DNA of 64,000 bases. Origin: Sipunculus nudus (lineage: Eukaryota; Annelida; Sipuncula; Golfingiida; Sipunculidae). Made by a program: the position numbers and the translations under genes. The stretch lies in the NCBI GenBank assembly GCA_026874595.1, contig CM049317.1, positions 75,980,891-76,044,890 of the forward strand, read 5' to 3'. The number at the start of each line of letters is the position of its first letter. Within the stretch, counting starts at the first letter, position 1. This document shows, one piece after another, positions 37,401 to 47,551 of the stretch. The notes beneath the pieces are model-generated. The model did not search any database, was not told the origin of the DNA, and saw only the letters and a list, made by a program, of their open reading frames with translations.

Positions 37401-39296
37401 ATATATATATATAATTGTATATAATTATATTGGAAAAATGATAATTAAAAATAGTTAATGTAATACTGATTATATATAAAATACCTCTATCTCTCATCCC
37501 TACAAAGTTGGAAAATTCGGCAATAATTTAGACGAGTTTTATAAACATTAAAACGATACCAAAGCCAAAACTTAGATTTGAACAATGGTCGCTCTCGTAC
37601 TGGAGAGAAAACTCATCCACAAGGCTAACCAACTGGCTGGGGAAGTTCTTGGGTTCAGGAGCTCTTAAACATCCGCGTGTTTGTATCGCGATAACAGACA
37701 CGGACATTAAGATTAAATATGAGCACATGTCTGGAAGAATCATCATCACAAATATACCGATATCAATTATCCATTGACATTAATTCATTTGGTTTATTTT
37801 ATTCATCTGAAGTGAAAATGAAAGAAAATATGGTAATCAATATACAAAAAGCAAAAAGCAAATATGCCAGTATCAGAGCAGAAATATCTGACAGTTTATT
37901 AACGTTTAAGGAAAATCAGCTCATGTTTACTTGTCATGCCTCCACCAGGTGGCGCAAGGTACTATACTTTACCAGTGCTTTGTCTGTTGGCAAAAACATA
38001 TTCTTAACATATTTTGTTGAAATTTTCCGGGGCATTAGGGAATCACCTGAGGAATAGTTCATTAAATTTTTTAGGTAAGCTGGATGAAAATAAAAAACTA
38101 GTTCAAAGGATTCTATCCCATGCTTCTAGATTTTTACAGAGCTATTGTTCGGTATTAAGGGTTAGCTCTATCGTCCAAACTTTAGGTGTCCTGGGATGCG
38201 GTTGTAGAATAGTGACATGAGTGTAGGCGTAAATAGCAAAGACCATTCTGACCGGGGTTTGATGTCTCTGATCACATCTTGTTTCACAGATACGGTTCCA
38301 GTGACGACGCCCAGCGTGACGCCAAGTACGTCCAGACAATGTTATAGCTGCTCGTACGTGGACACTAACACCGGCCAGGGATACGACTGTTTAACAAAAC
38401 CTCGAAACCAGAACAAGATCAACTGTCCACCAGAACGTCAGTGTACCACATTAGGCGTGTGGCTAAGAGGTATGTTATAATAAATTATACAAACAGGGTA
38501 CAAAATAAAAAATATCTGTCACGGGTTCACAACTGAAAAGAGATGACATTTATGGGTTGCTGTCTACGCCACAGGTGTCGCAGGTGTAAAGTTATAATAT
38601 CAGGATAAATATTCTAAGAAACCGCAAAGATAGCTTTAACGGTTTCATTATTGATCAGCTAACATTGATTTTAATATTCTCTGTCATATTTTTATAGCAG
38701 GTCTAGGGAGTTATGTTTCAATACTAATTCGGCCATATCATTTTTAATTACTTATTATAGTCTAATATTTTCCGACAAATCTGAGTGACACGTTATTACG
38801 GGTTTGTCCCGGCTAAGCCTGTACTCCGCTTATTTGTATAGTTTATGGTTCTAAGTAGAATGTAGGAAGAGGTTAAATACAAGTAAGCTGATGGCAGAAA
38901 CAAATATCATCTAAACAAGAAATATTGTTCTCCCCTTCAAACTTTACGACAATGTTGCAACAGTTCAGATAACGTTGGTTAGTTTCCTTACTGTATATAG
39001 TTTACATGTTGTCAGCTCACTATAAGAATCATATTCTGCTTTGTCCAGCCACAAGTCGTTGGCGCAGTTATTACCGAGGATGTGAGGTCGTAACGGCTTC
39101 GGCAGGGTGTGTGTGGGACGCCGAACAAACCAGCTGCCGTACATACTGTAGCGGACACCTCTGTAACTCAGACGTCCCTACGCCCCCCGTGCCGCCGGAC
39201 ACAGGAGCGGCCCACAGCGTCTACCGATCTCACAGCTGGATAAGTTGGGTGCCTCTCAGCGCCCTCTACTTCCTCCTTCACAAGCATGCGCACTAA
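24887..39296 (+). CDS. GPI-anchored protein with two Ly6/uPAR domains (five exons)
   Basis: Joined exons 24887-24938, 35804-35953, 36217-36375, 38290-38469 and 39049-39296 give a 262-residue protein; every intron is GT-AG and phase 1, the pattern of three-finger (LU) domain genes. Residues 1-17 are a signal peptide (MDIRVVSLLVALCSATA). LU domain 1 spans 24-105 with ten cysteines (C24, 27, 39, 55, 59, 79, 86, 95, 99, 104, closing with CN). A Thr/Pro/Ser linker (115-135) leads to LU domain 2 at 138-220, again ten cysteines (C138, 141, 154, 166, 172, 192, 201, 210, 214, 219, then N). The tail has small residues DTGAA (231-235) then WISWVPLSALYFLL, fitting a GPI signal. N-glycosylation sites at N45, N51 and N56. 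Each LU domain is split across two exons. It should sit on the outer cell surface; ligand unknown. Intron 1 is 10.9 kb and full of repeats. Confidence 0.88.
25179..25348. mobile_element. Short TIR element (MITE-like) inserted in (TA)n, intron 1
   Basis: The arms 25180-25231 and 25295-25346 are imperfect inverted copies (ACACAGT, ACTTAAACACA and GACAGTTCTGT recur inverted). (TA)n tracts lie close outside on both sides (25044-25118 and 25343-25410), so the element may have landed within a TA microsatellite. No coding capacity. Confidence 0.6.
25343..25410. repeat. (TA)n microsatellite
   Basis: About 68 bp of TA directly right of the short TIR element. A compound TA/CA tract lies on the other side at 25044-25118. 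Confidence 0.95.
26570..27345. repeat. Five-unit ~143-bp tandem array with AGGTCA motifs, intron 1
   Basis: The motif AGGTCAAAGGTCAAGGTCA (or one-to-three base variants) recurs at 26680, 26824, 26968, 27097 and 27239, i.e. at 129-144 bp steps. Surrounding sequence repeats too (GATAACTCCAGTTTGGG, CACCTGCCAAT, CAAACTTGACTTA). Short ORFs through it are repeat translations. Confidence 0.85.
27868..29095 (+). mobile_element. 5'-truncated CR1/L2-like LINE in intron 1
   Basis: A GA-rich stretch (27868-27890) precedes RT sequence from about 27950: GVPLGSCCGPVLFSVY near 28012, YADDHQLYLS near 28109, then the C-terminal RT part to 28595. Frame breaks follow, but homology continues (LPYLPVKYICEYKILIL near 28635-28685) to the 3' end AGCGCTATATAAAAAATAAA near 29061, followed by CTATCTATCTATA. 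The 3' end is the same as in the LINE at 19.5-21.6 kb, so they belong to related families, but the two RTs differ. Same strand as the host gene. Confidence 0.9.
29100..30350. other. Intron 1 sequence, no exon seen
   Basis: One open stretch near 29958-30080 follows an acceptor-like TCTATCAG but has no good donor and no known domain. Otherwise AT-rich intron. Confidence 0.35.
30353..30416. repeat. (TA)n microsatellite
   Basis: 64 bp of TA, bordering a structured GC-richer block to the right. Confidence 0.95.
30417..30640. repeat. GC-richer structured block next to (TA)n, probable mobile element
   Basis: Contains a 10-bp hairpin GGCAGGCGAG/CTCGCCTGCC (30482-30491 and 30528-30537), an inner GAGTGT/ACACTC pair, and a second hairpin around CGCCGTGTCGGCG (about 30583-30595). 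Base composition contrasts with the flanks. No coding potential; family unknown. Confidence 0.4.
30801..30860. repeat. (TA)n microsatellite
   Basis: 60 bp of TA, 60 bp left of the near-perfect palindrome at 30921-30962. Confidence 0.95.
30921..30962. repeat. Perfect 20-bp-arm palindrome
   Basis: GGTAGTAGTTGTACTACTCA and its exact reverse complement are separated by only AG. Each arm itself contains GTAGTAGTTGTACTAC, so nested hairpins are possible. (TA)n tracts lie 60 bp left and directly right (30965-30986). Confidence 0.85.
31040..32440. other. Intron 1 sequence, no exon seen
   Basis: AT-rich, with a short (TA)n tract at about 32185-32211. No ORF with protein character. Confidence 0.4.
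32442..32511. repeat. (TA)n microsatellite
   Basis: 70 bp of TA at the left edge of the element that ends in CAGTGGAACCTCTC. Confidence 0.95.
32512..32682 (-). mobile_element. Short dispersed element ending CAGTGGAACCTCTC
   Basis: On the minus strand the block starts CAGTGGAACCTCTC, with repeated GGACACC, TCCGGTCCCC and TCCGGAATTC pieces inside. A CAGTG start is seen in TIRs of several DNA-transposon superfamilies. It is only about 170 bp, non-coding and bordered by TA-rich sequence on both sides. Family not assigned. Confidence 0.45.
32690..33335. other. Intron 1 sequence, no exon seen
   Basis: Nothing gene-like; short ORFs only. Confidence 0.4.
33339..33510. repeat. Compound (TA)n-(CA)n-(CGCA)n microsatellite
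   Basis: (TA)n at 33339-33382 passes into CA repeats and then ACACGCACGCAG units to about 33490. The alternating purine/pyrimidine tract of more than 150 bp could adopt Z-DNA or cruciform forms. Confidence 0.9.
33905..34360. repeat. Three diverged ~140-bp tandem units, T-rich
   Basis: Units starting near 33906, 34042 and 34186 share a TGTATTAGG-like start, a GTATTATG-like block and CATTGCATCATT. The hydrophobic ORFs here are an effect of T-rich sequence. Confidence 0.5.
34376..34521. repeat. (TA)n microsatellites flanking a 60-bp spacer
   Basis: TA tracts at 34376-34437 and 34499-34521. Confidence 0.9.
34522..35803. other. 3' part of intron 1, no exon seen
   Basis: AT-rich with short ORFs. 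TAGCGCCCTCTA at about 35746-35757 is a strong CTCF-like core just before exon 2. The intron ends in a long T-rich tract and ACAG at 35800-35803. Confidence 0.5.
35804..35953 (+). CDS. Exon 2 of the Ly6-type gene (first half of LU domain 1)
   Basis: Acceptor TTATTTTTACAG, donor GTAAGT. Encodes residues 18-67 with five cysteines and three N-glycosylation sites. Confidence 0.88.
36217..36375 (+). CDS. Exon 3 of the Ly6-type gene (second half of LU domain 1)
   Basis: Acceptor ATTGATCCAG, donor GTAAGT. Encodes residues 68-120 including the closing NYCN motif of the first three-finger domain. Confidence 0.88.
36376..38289. other. Intron 3 of the Ly6-type gene
   Basis: 1.9 kb without a supported exon. 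It contains CCACCAGGTGGCGCAAGG at about 37942-37959, the best CTCF-like match in the window. Confidence 0.6.
38290..38469 (+). CDS. Exon 4 of the Ly6-type gene (linker and first half of LU domain 2)
   Basis: Acceptor TTGTTTCACAG, donor GTATGT. Encodes residues 121-180, a Thr/Ser/Pro linker and cysteines 138-172. Confidence 0.88.
39049..39296 (+). CDS. Exon 5 of the Ly6-type gene (end of LU domain 2, GPI tail, stop)
   Basis: Acceptor CTGCTTTGTCCAG, stop TAA at 39294-39296. Encodes residues 181-262: the closing HLCN motif, a Pro-rich spacer and the hydrophobic GPI tail. Confidence 0.88.
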
Positions 39297-41189
39297 ACTG
39301 GGATCAGTTCAAGGGTAGGTTAAAATCCTATTAGAATTTATGACATTTAAACACGCATCACATGTTATTTTTTTTCTCAATCGAGGCCAGGGAAATAAAT
39401 AAAAGTATTTCATACAGCGAAGTATGATAAAAATTTGATGTAGCGCACCTAAACCTGACAGCGAAATATAATTCTACGTAGAAGAAAATTACAGGAAAAG
39501 TAACTGATATGCTCTGTATATTAATTTAAAGTTCAGTCACATCGTCACAATACGTATACTTATCATAGTCTTTAAATGTTGAGATGGTTAGCTTTGCTAA
39601 TATAGATTGGAGAACATATCTAATTGGTACAAATTTCCAATATTATATTTTTAGTGTATGTGATCGAATCAAGAGCCCAAATCACAATTCGTTCTGGACT
39701 ATCAAAATAAAAAAAGGTTGCATTGTTGGAGGACTTTAAGAATTGTTTGTCAATAAACATTCTAAATGTTTGTTAAATTTGGCAACAGTGGGCCGTGCTT
39801 ATTTCAATTGATGACCAATTATGAATCAGCTTTGTGTTTTCTTCTTTTATTCCCTTTGTAGGTGAAAGACAAAATTCAGCGGAAGACAGAGACTCCGGTG
39901 TGTTTTGTACTTGCCAGCGTGAAACATGGCAGTCTGTATGCATTTTATTGACCTGTATATTTCACACAATTAATTACTTCAAAGGGTAAAAATTCATTGT
40001 ATTTACAAAACATTAAATTAATGCAACAAGACCACCGTTTATCCAATATATATGTTACAGGAGAAAGCGTATTTTCAGTAGCTCCCCTGGTGGATAGCGC
40101 CACCTTGTGAGTGGTGAGGAACTCATCTTTGAGGCTTTAGGTGACGTGTTTGTAAGCCAAATACCAGGACAGATACAACTTAGGCTGTTCTGTACCAGGG
40201 AGTGCAATAGAGATTAAGGGCTTCACATTTAATGTAAATAATAAAATCTGCTTGGTAGAACTGTAAATGTTACTTTGATCGTTTATTTCTTCAAACAGCT
40301 ATTCTTTGTTTGCGTCTAAATTATGCTTGAACCATATTGCCATTCTTTACGCCATTAAATGACAACTTTGTCATTTTATAATTTAGAGTGGGTTGTTTAT
40401 TTTTAATATTGATAAAGGTCATTCCAGATTAAACAACTCCCTCAGGGAAATATTGTTTTACGGCAAAAACTCTAGATGGCGCTGATTACGTTTTACCGCA
40501 AACCTGTGCAATTTTCAGGATACAGGGTAGCTTGATCACAAGGAACAGTTCTCAATAAATGTTAAGTCTGTCATTGCAAAGACTTCATTACTTAAATGAA
40601 CTATGATTCCATAAAAGGTTGTCGCATGTAATCTAAATGGTATTTATTCAAATAATATGAATAACATTACACGAGGTAAAGCGTTCCTGCTTGTAAAATG
40701 ATATGTTACGACCTTCTGTCGTAAAGTATCTTACCGTACATCAATATAAACATTACTCGAAACTACTTGAAATAGATCGAGAAGTTCCCAACGAGAGAGG
40801 CCTATCAGGGTGGGAATAGAGGGGGTTGGCCGTAAATAACCTAATTCAAAATATGAATAAGTGTTTTTATGGTAACTTGGAACATGAAAAGTTCTAGAAG
40901 AAAATAACATTGAAACTTTAACGTTATATATTAAAAGTTCTCACAACATTGTAAGTTTTTGTATTTATTGTAAATATTATTGTTAAATGACTATTTATTA
41001 AGTCCCTAATAATTTATAGGATATCGCTTGTATTCTTTGGTATAAGATAAACTACTGTATATATTGTTCAGATGACGTAATCAGGTCTTTATAAATAATG
41101 AAATGTATTGTTTACTTGGTATAACACTTATTATCTGTGATAAGTTCAATGTGAAACGAACCTTGTACTTTATTGTTTGAAACAATAAA
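39297..41189 (+). other. Probable 3' UTR region of the Ly6-type gene
   Basis: A donor-like AAGG|GTAGGT near 39315 and acceptor CCCTTTGTAG at 39852-39861 would allow a 3' UTR intron. No other ORF with protein character. CTCF-like cores at about 40095 and 40474. Confidence 0.35.
41184..41189 (+). terminator. Candidate polyadenylation signal of the Ly6-type gene
   Basis: AATAAA at 41184-41189 is followed about 50 bp later by a GT-rich stretch (TGTGTGTGTG near 41240). An earlier AATAAA near 40553 is an alternative. Confidence 0.35.
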
Positions 41190-41249
41190 ATGTTTAATTG
41201 ATATGAATATTTAGCAAATTAAATGATAAAGTTTCTAATGTGTGTGTGT

Positions 41250-43369
41250 TTTTAACTGGTTGTTTTTTTTTTTCATCGAAAATATGTGCAACCCAAGCTG
41301 AAGCAGCTGGCGGGTTAATTATGTATTTTATTTTCACCGGCACCTCCAACAAAAGTCAACGCTTTCTGCCATGAGGTTTAATTAAACTCATATTTTCTTT
41401 TACTATCAAAAATATTCTAAAATTGGCAAATAAAACCTGTCTAACCAAATTGGTTCAACAGAACACTGGCCGCATCCAGTAGGCGTGCTCTATATTAAGC
41501 GCTTTACCTACACCATGTTATTTTAAAAGCAGTTTGTCTTTGCTTGATTTTCTGGGGTTGACCGTGAGAGGGCGATATTAAATATTGAATCAATTGCCAC
41601 AGGAGTTTTGATTGGTTGACCAATTAGATGACATTTGGCGGCATATTGAGACCCCATTCTCCACGCGCGAGATCTCGTCTATGAAGGGAATAGATCTCTT
41701 GCCAATCAATGTGCGCACAGCACTATTTCCAGTCGAACGCTTGCCATATCGCCTGGCAATTGAAAATTACAATAATTAAGGCAATGGAGCAAATATAGAA
41801 CATACATTGACAACATTCATTTCAAATATAACGGTTATAAAGAACATGATTGTTTGTTTTTTAAATGTTGTTAAACTCGGGGAACTACATTGCGTCGCGA
41901 TATCGGTGACTAGGTGGTGTAAATGTATACTTGCCACTCGGTTTAAGCACGTGTTTGGTAATTGGGCGCGATTCTGGGTTGACAGGTAACGTCCAGGTGC
42001 ATGTGAACCGCCATAGTTGTATACAGTGCTTGTCCCAACAAACGGGGCGAATGTCAGTCAAGGCCCTGCAGTTCTGTGTCGTGTGCATATTATCTCGCAG
42101 TTATCTGTCGTGTTAATGTCAACAAAGTTGATTGTAAGCCAGCCCTTAACATGGAGAATTTGCAACATGCTGAATGTTGTTATAAACTGCTGTGTGAAGA
42201 GCGTAGTGAGTAGTGTGAAGAGAGCAGTGAATGGTTTGGCCTGCTCTGGTTGGCTCTAGCTGTTATGGCAAGAGGCCTTAAAAGAAACCTATTGTTTGAT
42301 ATTTTGTGTATGTTTAGCTAATCTCACACAAAATTAATGGTATCAGCCAAATATGTGTAAATCCGTGGCCAATCAAAGACATGTTGTCCAAATGGTTATT
42401 TTGGACTGCTGGAAGGGGTAATTTTGGCTTCACTGCATTCGGACCAGGATAGTGAGAAAATGAGATGCACAAGCCCTGATGATCTCGGCCTTGTTTGACT
42501 GTAGAAACAACAAATTCTCAGGTAAAAAAATATATAATATCAGAATTTATTTTGAAAATTATTCAAAAGAGGCCCAAAATTCAGGTGTTTTGTAGATGTT
42601 ATATAGGAAAAATAAATACAGCCACGTGTCCTTCAGCTTTGTGCGTATCGGGGAGAGCAAGTGAATGACTGGCATCGATCCTATTGTCCTCGGGGGCACA
42701 ATAGGATTAGTCAGGGTACACGTTCGATGCTAGAACATAACAGGGGAAAGGGGCTATTTTTTTATTTATTTATTTCATGGGTTCTGGGTCCATTGAACAT
42801 TTCAGTTGTATACACGTATGATATAAAAATACACATATAATATATAATAGGCAAATATATTACACTCAACCCATGTGGACTCGATTCGACAAACTCACCA
42901 TGAGGTAGTGGCAACGCCATGTCCCTCAACACTGCATAACAGTGAGAGAGCAGCCACCCGAACAGGGGGAGTCTGCCGATATATATATATATATTTATAT
43001 ATATATATATATATTTATATTATATACACACACATACTTACTTTGTTTTTTGTATCAGCCTACAGTTTCAGTGGTCAAGCATGTGACTTTGTGTCTAGCA
43101 GCTGAGCACTTATAGGATACATTCTCGGCAGGGCGGTAGTAGTGTAAATCATAAAAATGTACACGTTATTCTGTGAGCAAACAGCCTGCCATCACCAAAT
43201 CTCACCTAATCTCAGATAAATATAATTAATTTTGGCTGTCTGTGCTGTGCTACACGTCTGAATGGCTGTCACGACACAAACGGAACGGTTAAATTGGGCG
43301 GTTTTCGCATCCCGTCGCAAATCGCTTGTACCACAGTTGTAGTCCATGGGCTAAGAGGGGTCACCGTGC
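41250..43369. other. No gene seen
   Basis: Short ORFs only. TA-rich microsatellite at about 42979-43023. Confidence 0.4.
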
Positions 43370-43654
43370 ACCCCCTCTGGGATTTTATGACATAGGTATT
43401 TTTAGATCCCAAAGTATGTCCAATTAATGAATTAAGATGTTGACATTGATTATTTTTGGATACACCACTCTTTCAGACAATTGAAAGACTACCGTGTCTT
43501 TACGCACGGCCCCGCGGACTGGTAGCCTTGATAAGGGGGTAGGGATATGTAAATGCATATAGCTCGCTTAATATTTGACATATATTCACTTCAAATAAAC
43601 TGCATTTTATCTGCAAATACAAAGGAAATTCACTGATGAAACTAATTTGATCAG

Positions 43655-43718
<64 letters not shown>

Positions 43719-44140
43719 ATTAAGCAATTAATTACGATATTAACAAAATATCATGAAAGAATATTAAATTTAATAGCTTTTTCCTTATTTTTACCCAAGA
43801 ATAGTTTTGTTCTAGATGATTGTGACATTTCTAAAATTCTATTGCATAAACACATTAATTCTTGACACTTTTACAGATTTTTGATAAAATTATGAATATT
43901 TTACACACATGCAGTGAATGACCTGTCCATTCTATAGTACCCTTTGTATATAAGACGAATGTGATGTCGGTTGTTCCTGTCGAGATGTACTTGATTTTCA
44001 TTGTTAAGCTTCCTTAATACTATAAATAGTAATTTCCTGAACCTGAATGTGTTTATTGGCTTTAATAATAATAAGAATATTTTGGTATAAAGAGATAATA
44101 TTTTTGTCCTAAGAGGGGAAGAAACCATCGTCAGTCAAAG
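43370..44140 (-). repeat. Left arm of a diverged long inverted repeat
   Basis: Two blocks match the right arm in reverse complement: 43370-43640 (shared CCCCCTTATCAAGGCTACC, GGGATCTAAAA, ATAATCAAT) and 43900-44130 (shared CAATAAAC...TTCAGGTTCAG, GAAAATCAAGT). A (TA)n tract (43660-43712) interrupts the arm. Confidence 0.65.
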
Positions 44141-45099
44141 GTACTAAGAGATAAGTGCAAATTTCTGAATATGGAGAAAGTTTATCCCACTCGCATGCAC
44201 AGATGTGACTTATTTTAGCCGCTTATGTTCTGGTAATCTGAGTTCACCTTTGTTGCAAGCATCCAGTAGGTGAAACGTGAACAATAACCCCCAGCCAAAT
44301 TTAATATAGTTCCTTGGTTCACGGACAACACATCAAATTTTGACCAGGATCCTTGTCATAGGCCGAGGTATGTGTGTTATTTTTAGTGCTATTTATATAC
44401 ACTTTATACGAATTGATACTTAAAAATAGTAAACGAATAGTAAATGAGCAATAAAGACAGACGCTTCAATATTAGGTAATACAAAATGTACATTAACCCA
44501 TTTTGAAATTGGCCAAAGGATGTATGTCACAATATGACAGAAAGGAATTCAAGGTATTGAACTTTTACATTATTAATCAACAGAAAAATAAAGCTAAGGA
44601 CCCCAAGGCAAGAGATGGTCACTAGAAAACATTCAGGCCACAGTTGATATGTGCATTACAGAAAAAAAGGCAAACTTGCTCACACCACATACTCTAACAG
44701 ATATATTTACTCATTCTTATAAATCAAAAATGAAATTTCTGGGAAAGTGTTGCTCGGGAATATGTTGCTCGGTAAAACTTATATGTAATAAGAGATCGTT
44801 AACTAAAATAAAATAAAACAAGCAGTAGAAGCTAGGTATTTATGCATGATAATTGAAACTTGCCTAAAAAATGTGGCGGACACTTTTCCTTATTGTTTAC
44901 TTTACAGGCCTGATGCACTGGGCCGAGACTTTTCAGGAATTCCGAGGTAATTGAATTATCTGGTTATAAAGGACAAATAAGGTCAAAAGGAAAAAAATCA
45001 CAACATTTAGGAAGGGTTAACATAACTCAGGTTAGTGTTTATACTTGGAGAAAGTTTAATATTCTGATACAATTATATAATCAAAATGACCTGGATAAA
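44141..45099. other. Spacer between inverted arms, no gene seen
   Basis: AT-rich, short ORFs only. Contains near-duplicate TGTTGCTCGG motifs about 19 bp apart near 44750. Confidence 0.4.
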
Positions 45100-45950
45100 G
45101 AGACTAGTGTCTATACCCTTAGTTTCAAAATAATGACAATTTATGGTATAAGGGAAGCGTCACGGTGAGGTACATCAAGAGAGGAACACCGAACATCTTT
45201 TATACATGTCATCAAATGGGATATCAAAACTGAATAACACTATATCATTCATTGATTTCTACAAAATTTCATTTTTTTTCAATGTTTTCAGGATTGACAA
45301 GGGCTATATATTCATAAACTATAACTTCAGAAATGTCAACATTATCTTGTAAAATCATCAACAGCGAAAGATTTGAATAAAAATTTGTGAAATTTCGTCA
45401 TGAAGTTTTATTGATATCATAATAAATTGCTTCTTCCTCCAAAAAATGTAAAACATTTATATGATTATATCTATCAGCGACTTTTTCCGACTGTTTGCAA
45501 ATACAATACAGTTTATTTGTTTATTTGAAAACATGTCAACCCCCTTATCAAGGCTACCTGTCGCGGTTGTTGTGCGTAATGACGCGGTTGTCTCTCTCTC
45601 AGTTTCATTAAAGGTTAGTGTGTTCTAAAATAATCAATTTTAACAGCTTAATTTATTAACTGAATATATTTGGGGATCTAAAAGTACCTATATCATAAAA
45701 TTCCAGAAGGGGTGAACAGTTACCCTTCCTTTTATCTGGCCTAAATATGATTATTTTTGTATAATTATTATATACTAAAAATGGCTCAAGAAAGGGTTTC
45801 CATTATTTTTAAAACCAATAAACCCCTTCAGGTTCAGACAAATAACAATTCATAGTATCAAGGAAGCATCACAGTGAAAATCAAGTGCGTCTGGAGAGGA
45901 ACATGGGACACTACATTCGTCTTTTAAACAACATAATATGTAATAATGTC
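45100..45950 (+). repeat. Right arm of the diverged long inverted repeat plus an extra copy
   Basis: Block order here is B (45100-45210), A (45470-45725), then a second B (45790-45950); in the left arm it is A then B reversed, so the first B-A pair forms the inverted arm and the last B is an extra direct copy about 710 bp downstream of the first. All blocks are non-coding. Confidence 0.6.
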
Positions 45951-46733
45951 AGGAACTTATGTATTAATGCACTAGAAATTTAAAAATGGATGTGAGACGA
46001 AGGTGTGACCACCGCCAGGTATCTTCAGCGATCATCGCATCATATCCATCACTGCAGTGTCCAATCTTTCCATACTTCATTCTGTCGCAGTTCTATGATG
46101 TTTGATCACATACACTGATAACGCATACCCAGCAAAATACAACACCTTTGAACGACACCTTTGTTTGATGCAAGGCTGTTTGTCATTATTCATGAATCGT
46201 TCTTACACATTTACCTTTGAACGCGTTCTGCGCTCAAACAAGATAGCCTCAAAGTACAATCGTACGGTTATATCTCCTCGCATCATCCCCAGAAAGCAGA
46301 CTCAATCTGGCGAGAAACTGACAACATATTTTCTTGTCTGATGCATAAATACCTGTGACAAGGCCCATCTGACAGATATATTCTTTTGGCAGTTATCTGA
46401 TGCAGGTATACAGCAAAGGTTTTTTTAAAGTATATTTCTGTGATAAAGAATAATGGGACACTTTATTCACATTGATGACTGTCGTGATATCAGTCTCGCA
46501 GAGCGTACCTGTCTATACACATTGTTTTTGAAACCCGTCGTATAATGGACAAAACCCAAAAGCTGCGAGTACACGATCAGAAAGAGAGAGGGGGGGGGGG
46601 GGGACAGGGGTTGCTTAAGTACATCTGAGATCTATATTCTTACTTTCAGCCCCAGTTGTGCATCGGTCTGCATTGCATGCAGTTCTCGACTCCCTCAGCT
46701 TTTAAAATGTTAGAATAATTTTATCAGGTATGA
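45951..46733. other. No gene seen
   Basis: Short ORFs only. A G-run of about 14 bases lies near 46590. Confidence 0.4.
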
Positions 46734-47551
46734 TGTGACAGGTATCTCTTTTATTGTATGCAGCAGTTTTACATGTGTCTGTGTAGCGCTAGCATTGTCC
46801 GTTGCCATGGGGGACGCGCGAGCTGGCTCGGCCCCCGTGTGACCCTTGCGTGTAGAAACACAGCGTTCTTTGTTCTAGTCTGTTCTTTGGGTGCGTGTGA
46901 ACTATGTATTGTTGGGTTCTTTGGATTGTTCGGGAAATGGAAATTTCTCGGCTTGAGGTGAAAAGTTATAAATAAGGGGCTGTGTTAAGAGCGGGAGAGA
47001 GGAGAGAGAAATATTCAAGCGTACACGGAAGAGTGTAAGTCAGTTTGTTGGCCTTTCTGATAATTGCAGCAGTTATAGATATTCTTCGAAATTTGTGACG
47101 GATTTAGAATTCAGTTTGCCTTTGGAATCACTACGAGAACTTCACTTTTGGATTAGAACAGTTGATTTTGTGATTGAATTGGACAGTTATTCCCTGAGAA
47201 GATTTATGTGAACTGTTCATCTGGATTATACATTTTAAAGGACTTGTTATTGCTGTGACAGTGGTTGTATCCAGGCACTGTACACTTTATTAATTATACT
47301 GAGTAATTGTATTGATTTGCTATTGTACTGTTGTTATACTGTGTAATTGTATTTATTTAGTGTATCGTAATGTTAGGGTTGTTTTAAGAATAAATTATAA
47401 TTATTTGTTAACAAAAAAACACTGACTTTTTTATTCACTCCCCTTGACATTTCACGTTGCCTAGTGTTTCAGAATTTGATTTTTTTTATCTCCATAACCA
47501 AATTTATGCTCGTCAGGACTACGTGATCTGTTGATACTAGGTTCAATAACA
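46734..47551 (+). mobile_element. Solo LTR of a Ty3/gypsy family (copy A)
   Basis: Starts TGTGACA and ends TAACA. It has a TATA box (TATAAATAA, 46967-46975) and matches over most of its length two other copies in the window: 53937-54726 (minus) and the truncated LTR ending at 61428, which is followed by a primer site and gag. No primer site follows here, so it is a solo LTR. The 5' 200 bp are more diverged than the rest. Confidence 0.7.

Noticed and set aside
37528-37749. Minus-strand 73-residue ORF with a signal-peptide-like start (MMMILPDMCSYLILMS...)
   Set aside because: No good donor, no conserved motif, lies in intron 3 of the Ly6-type gene; could be chance hydrophobicity.
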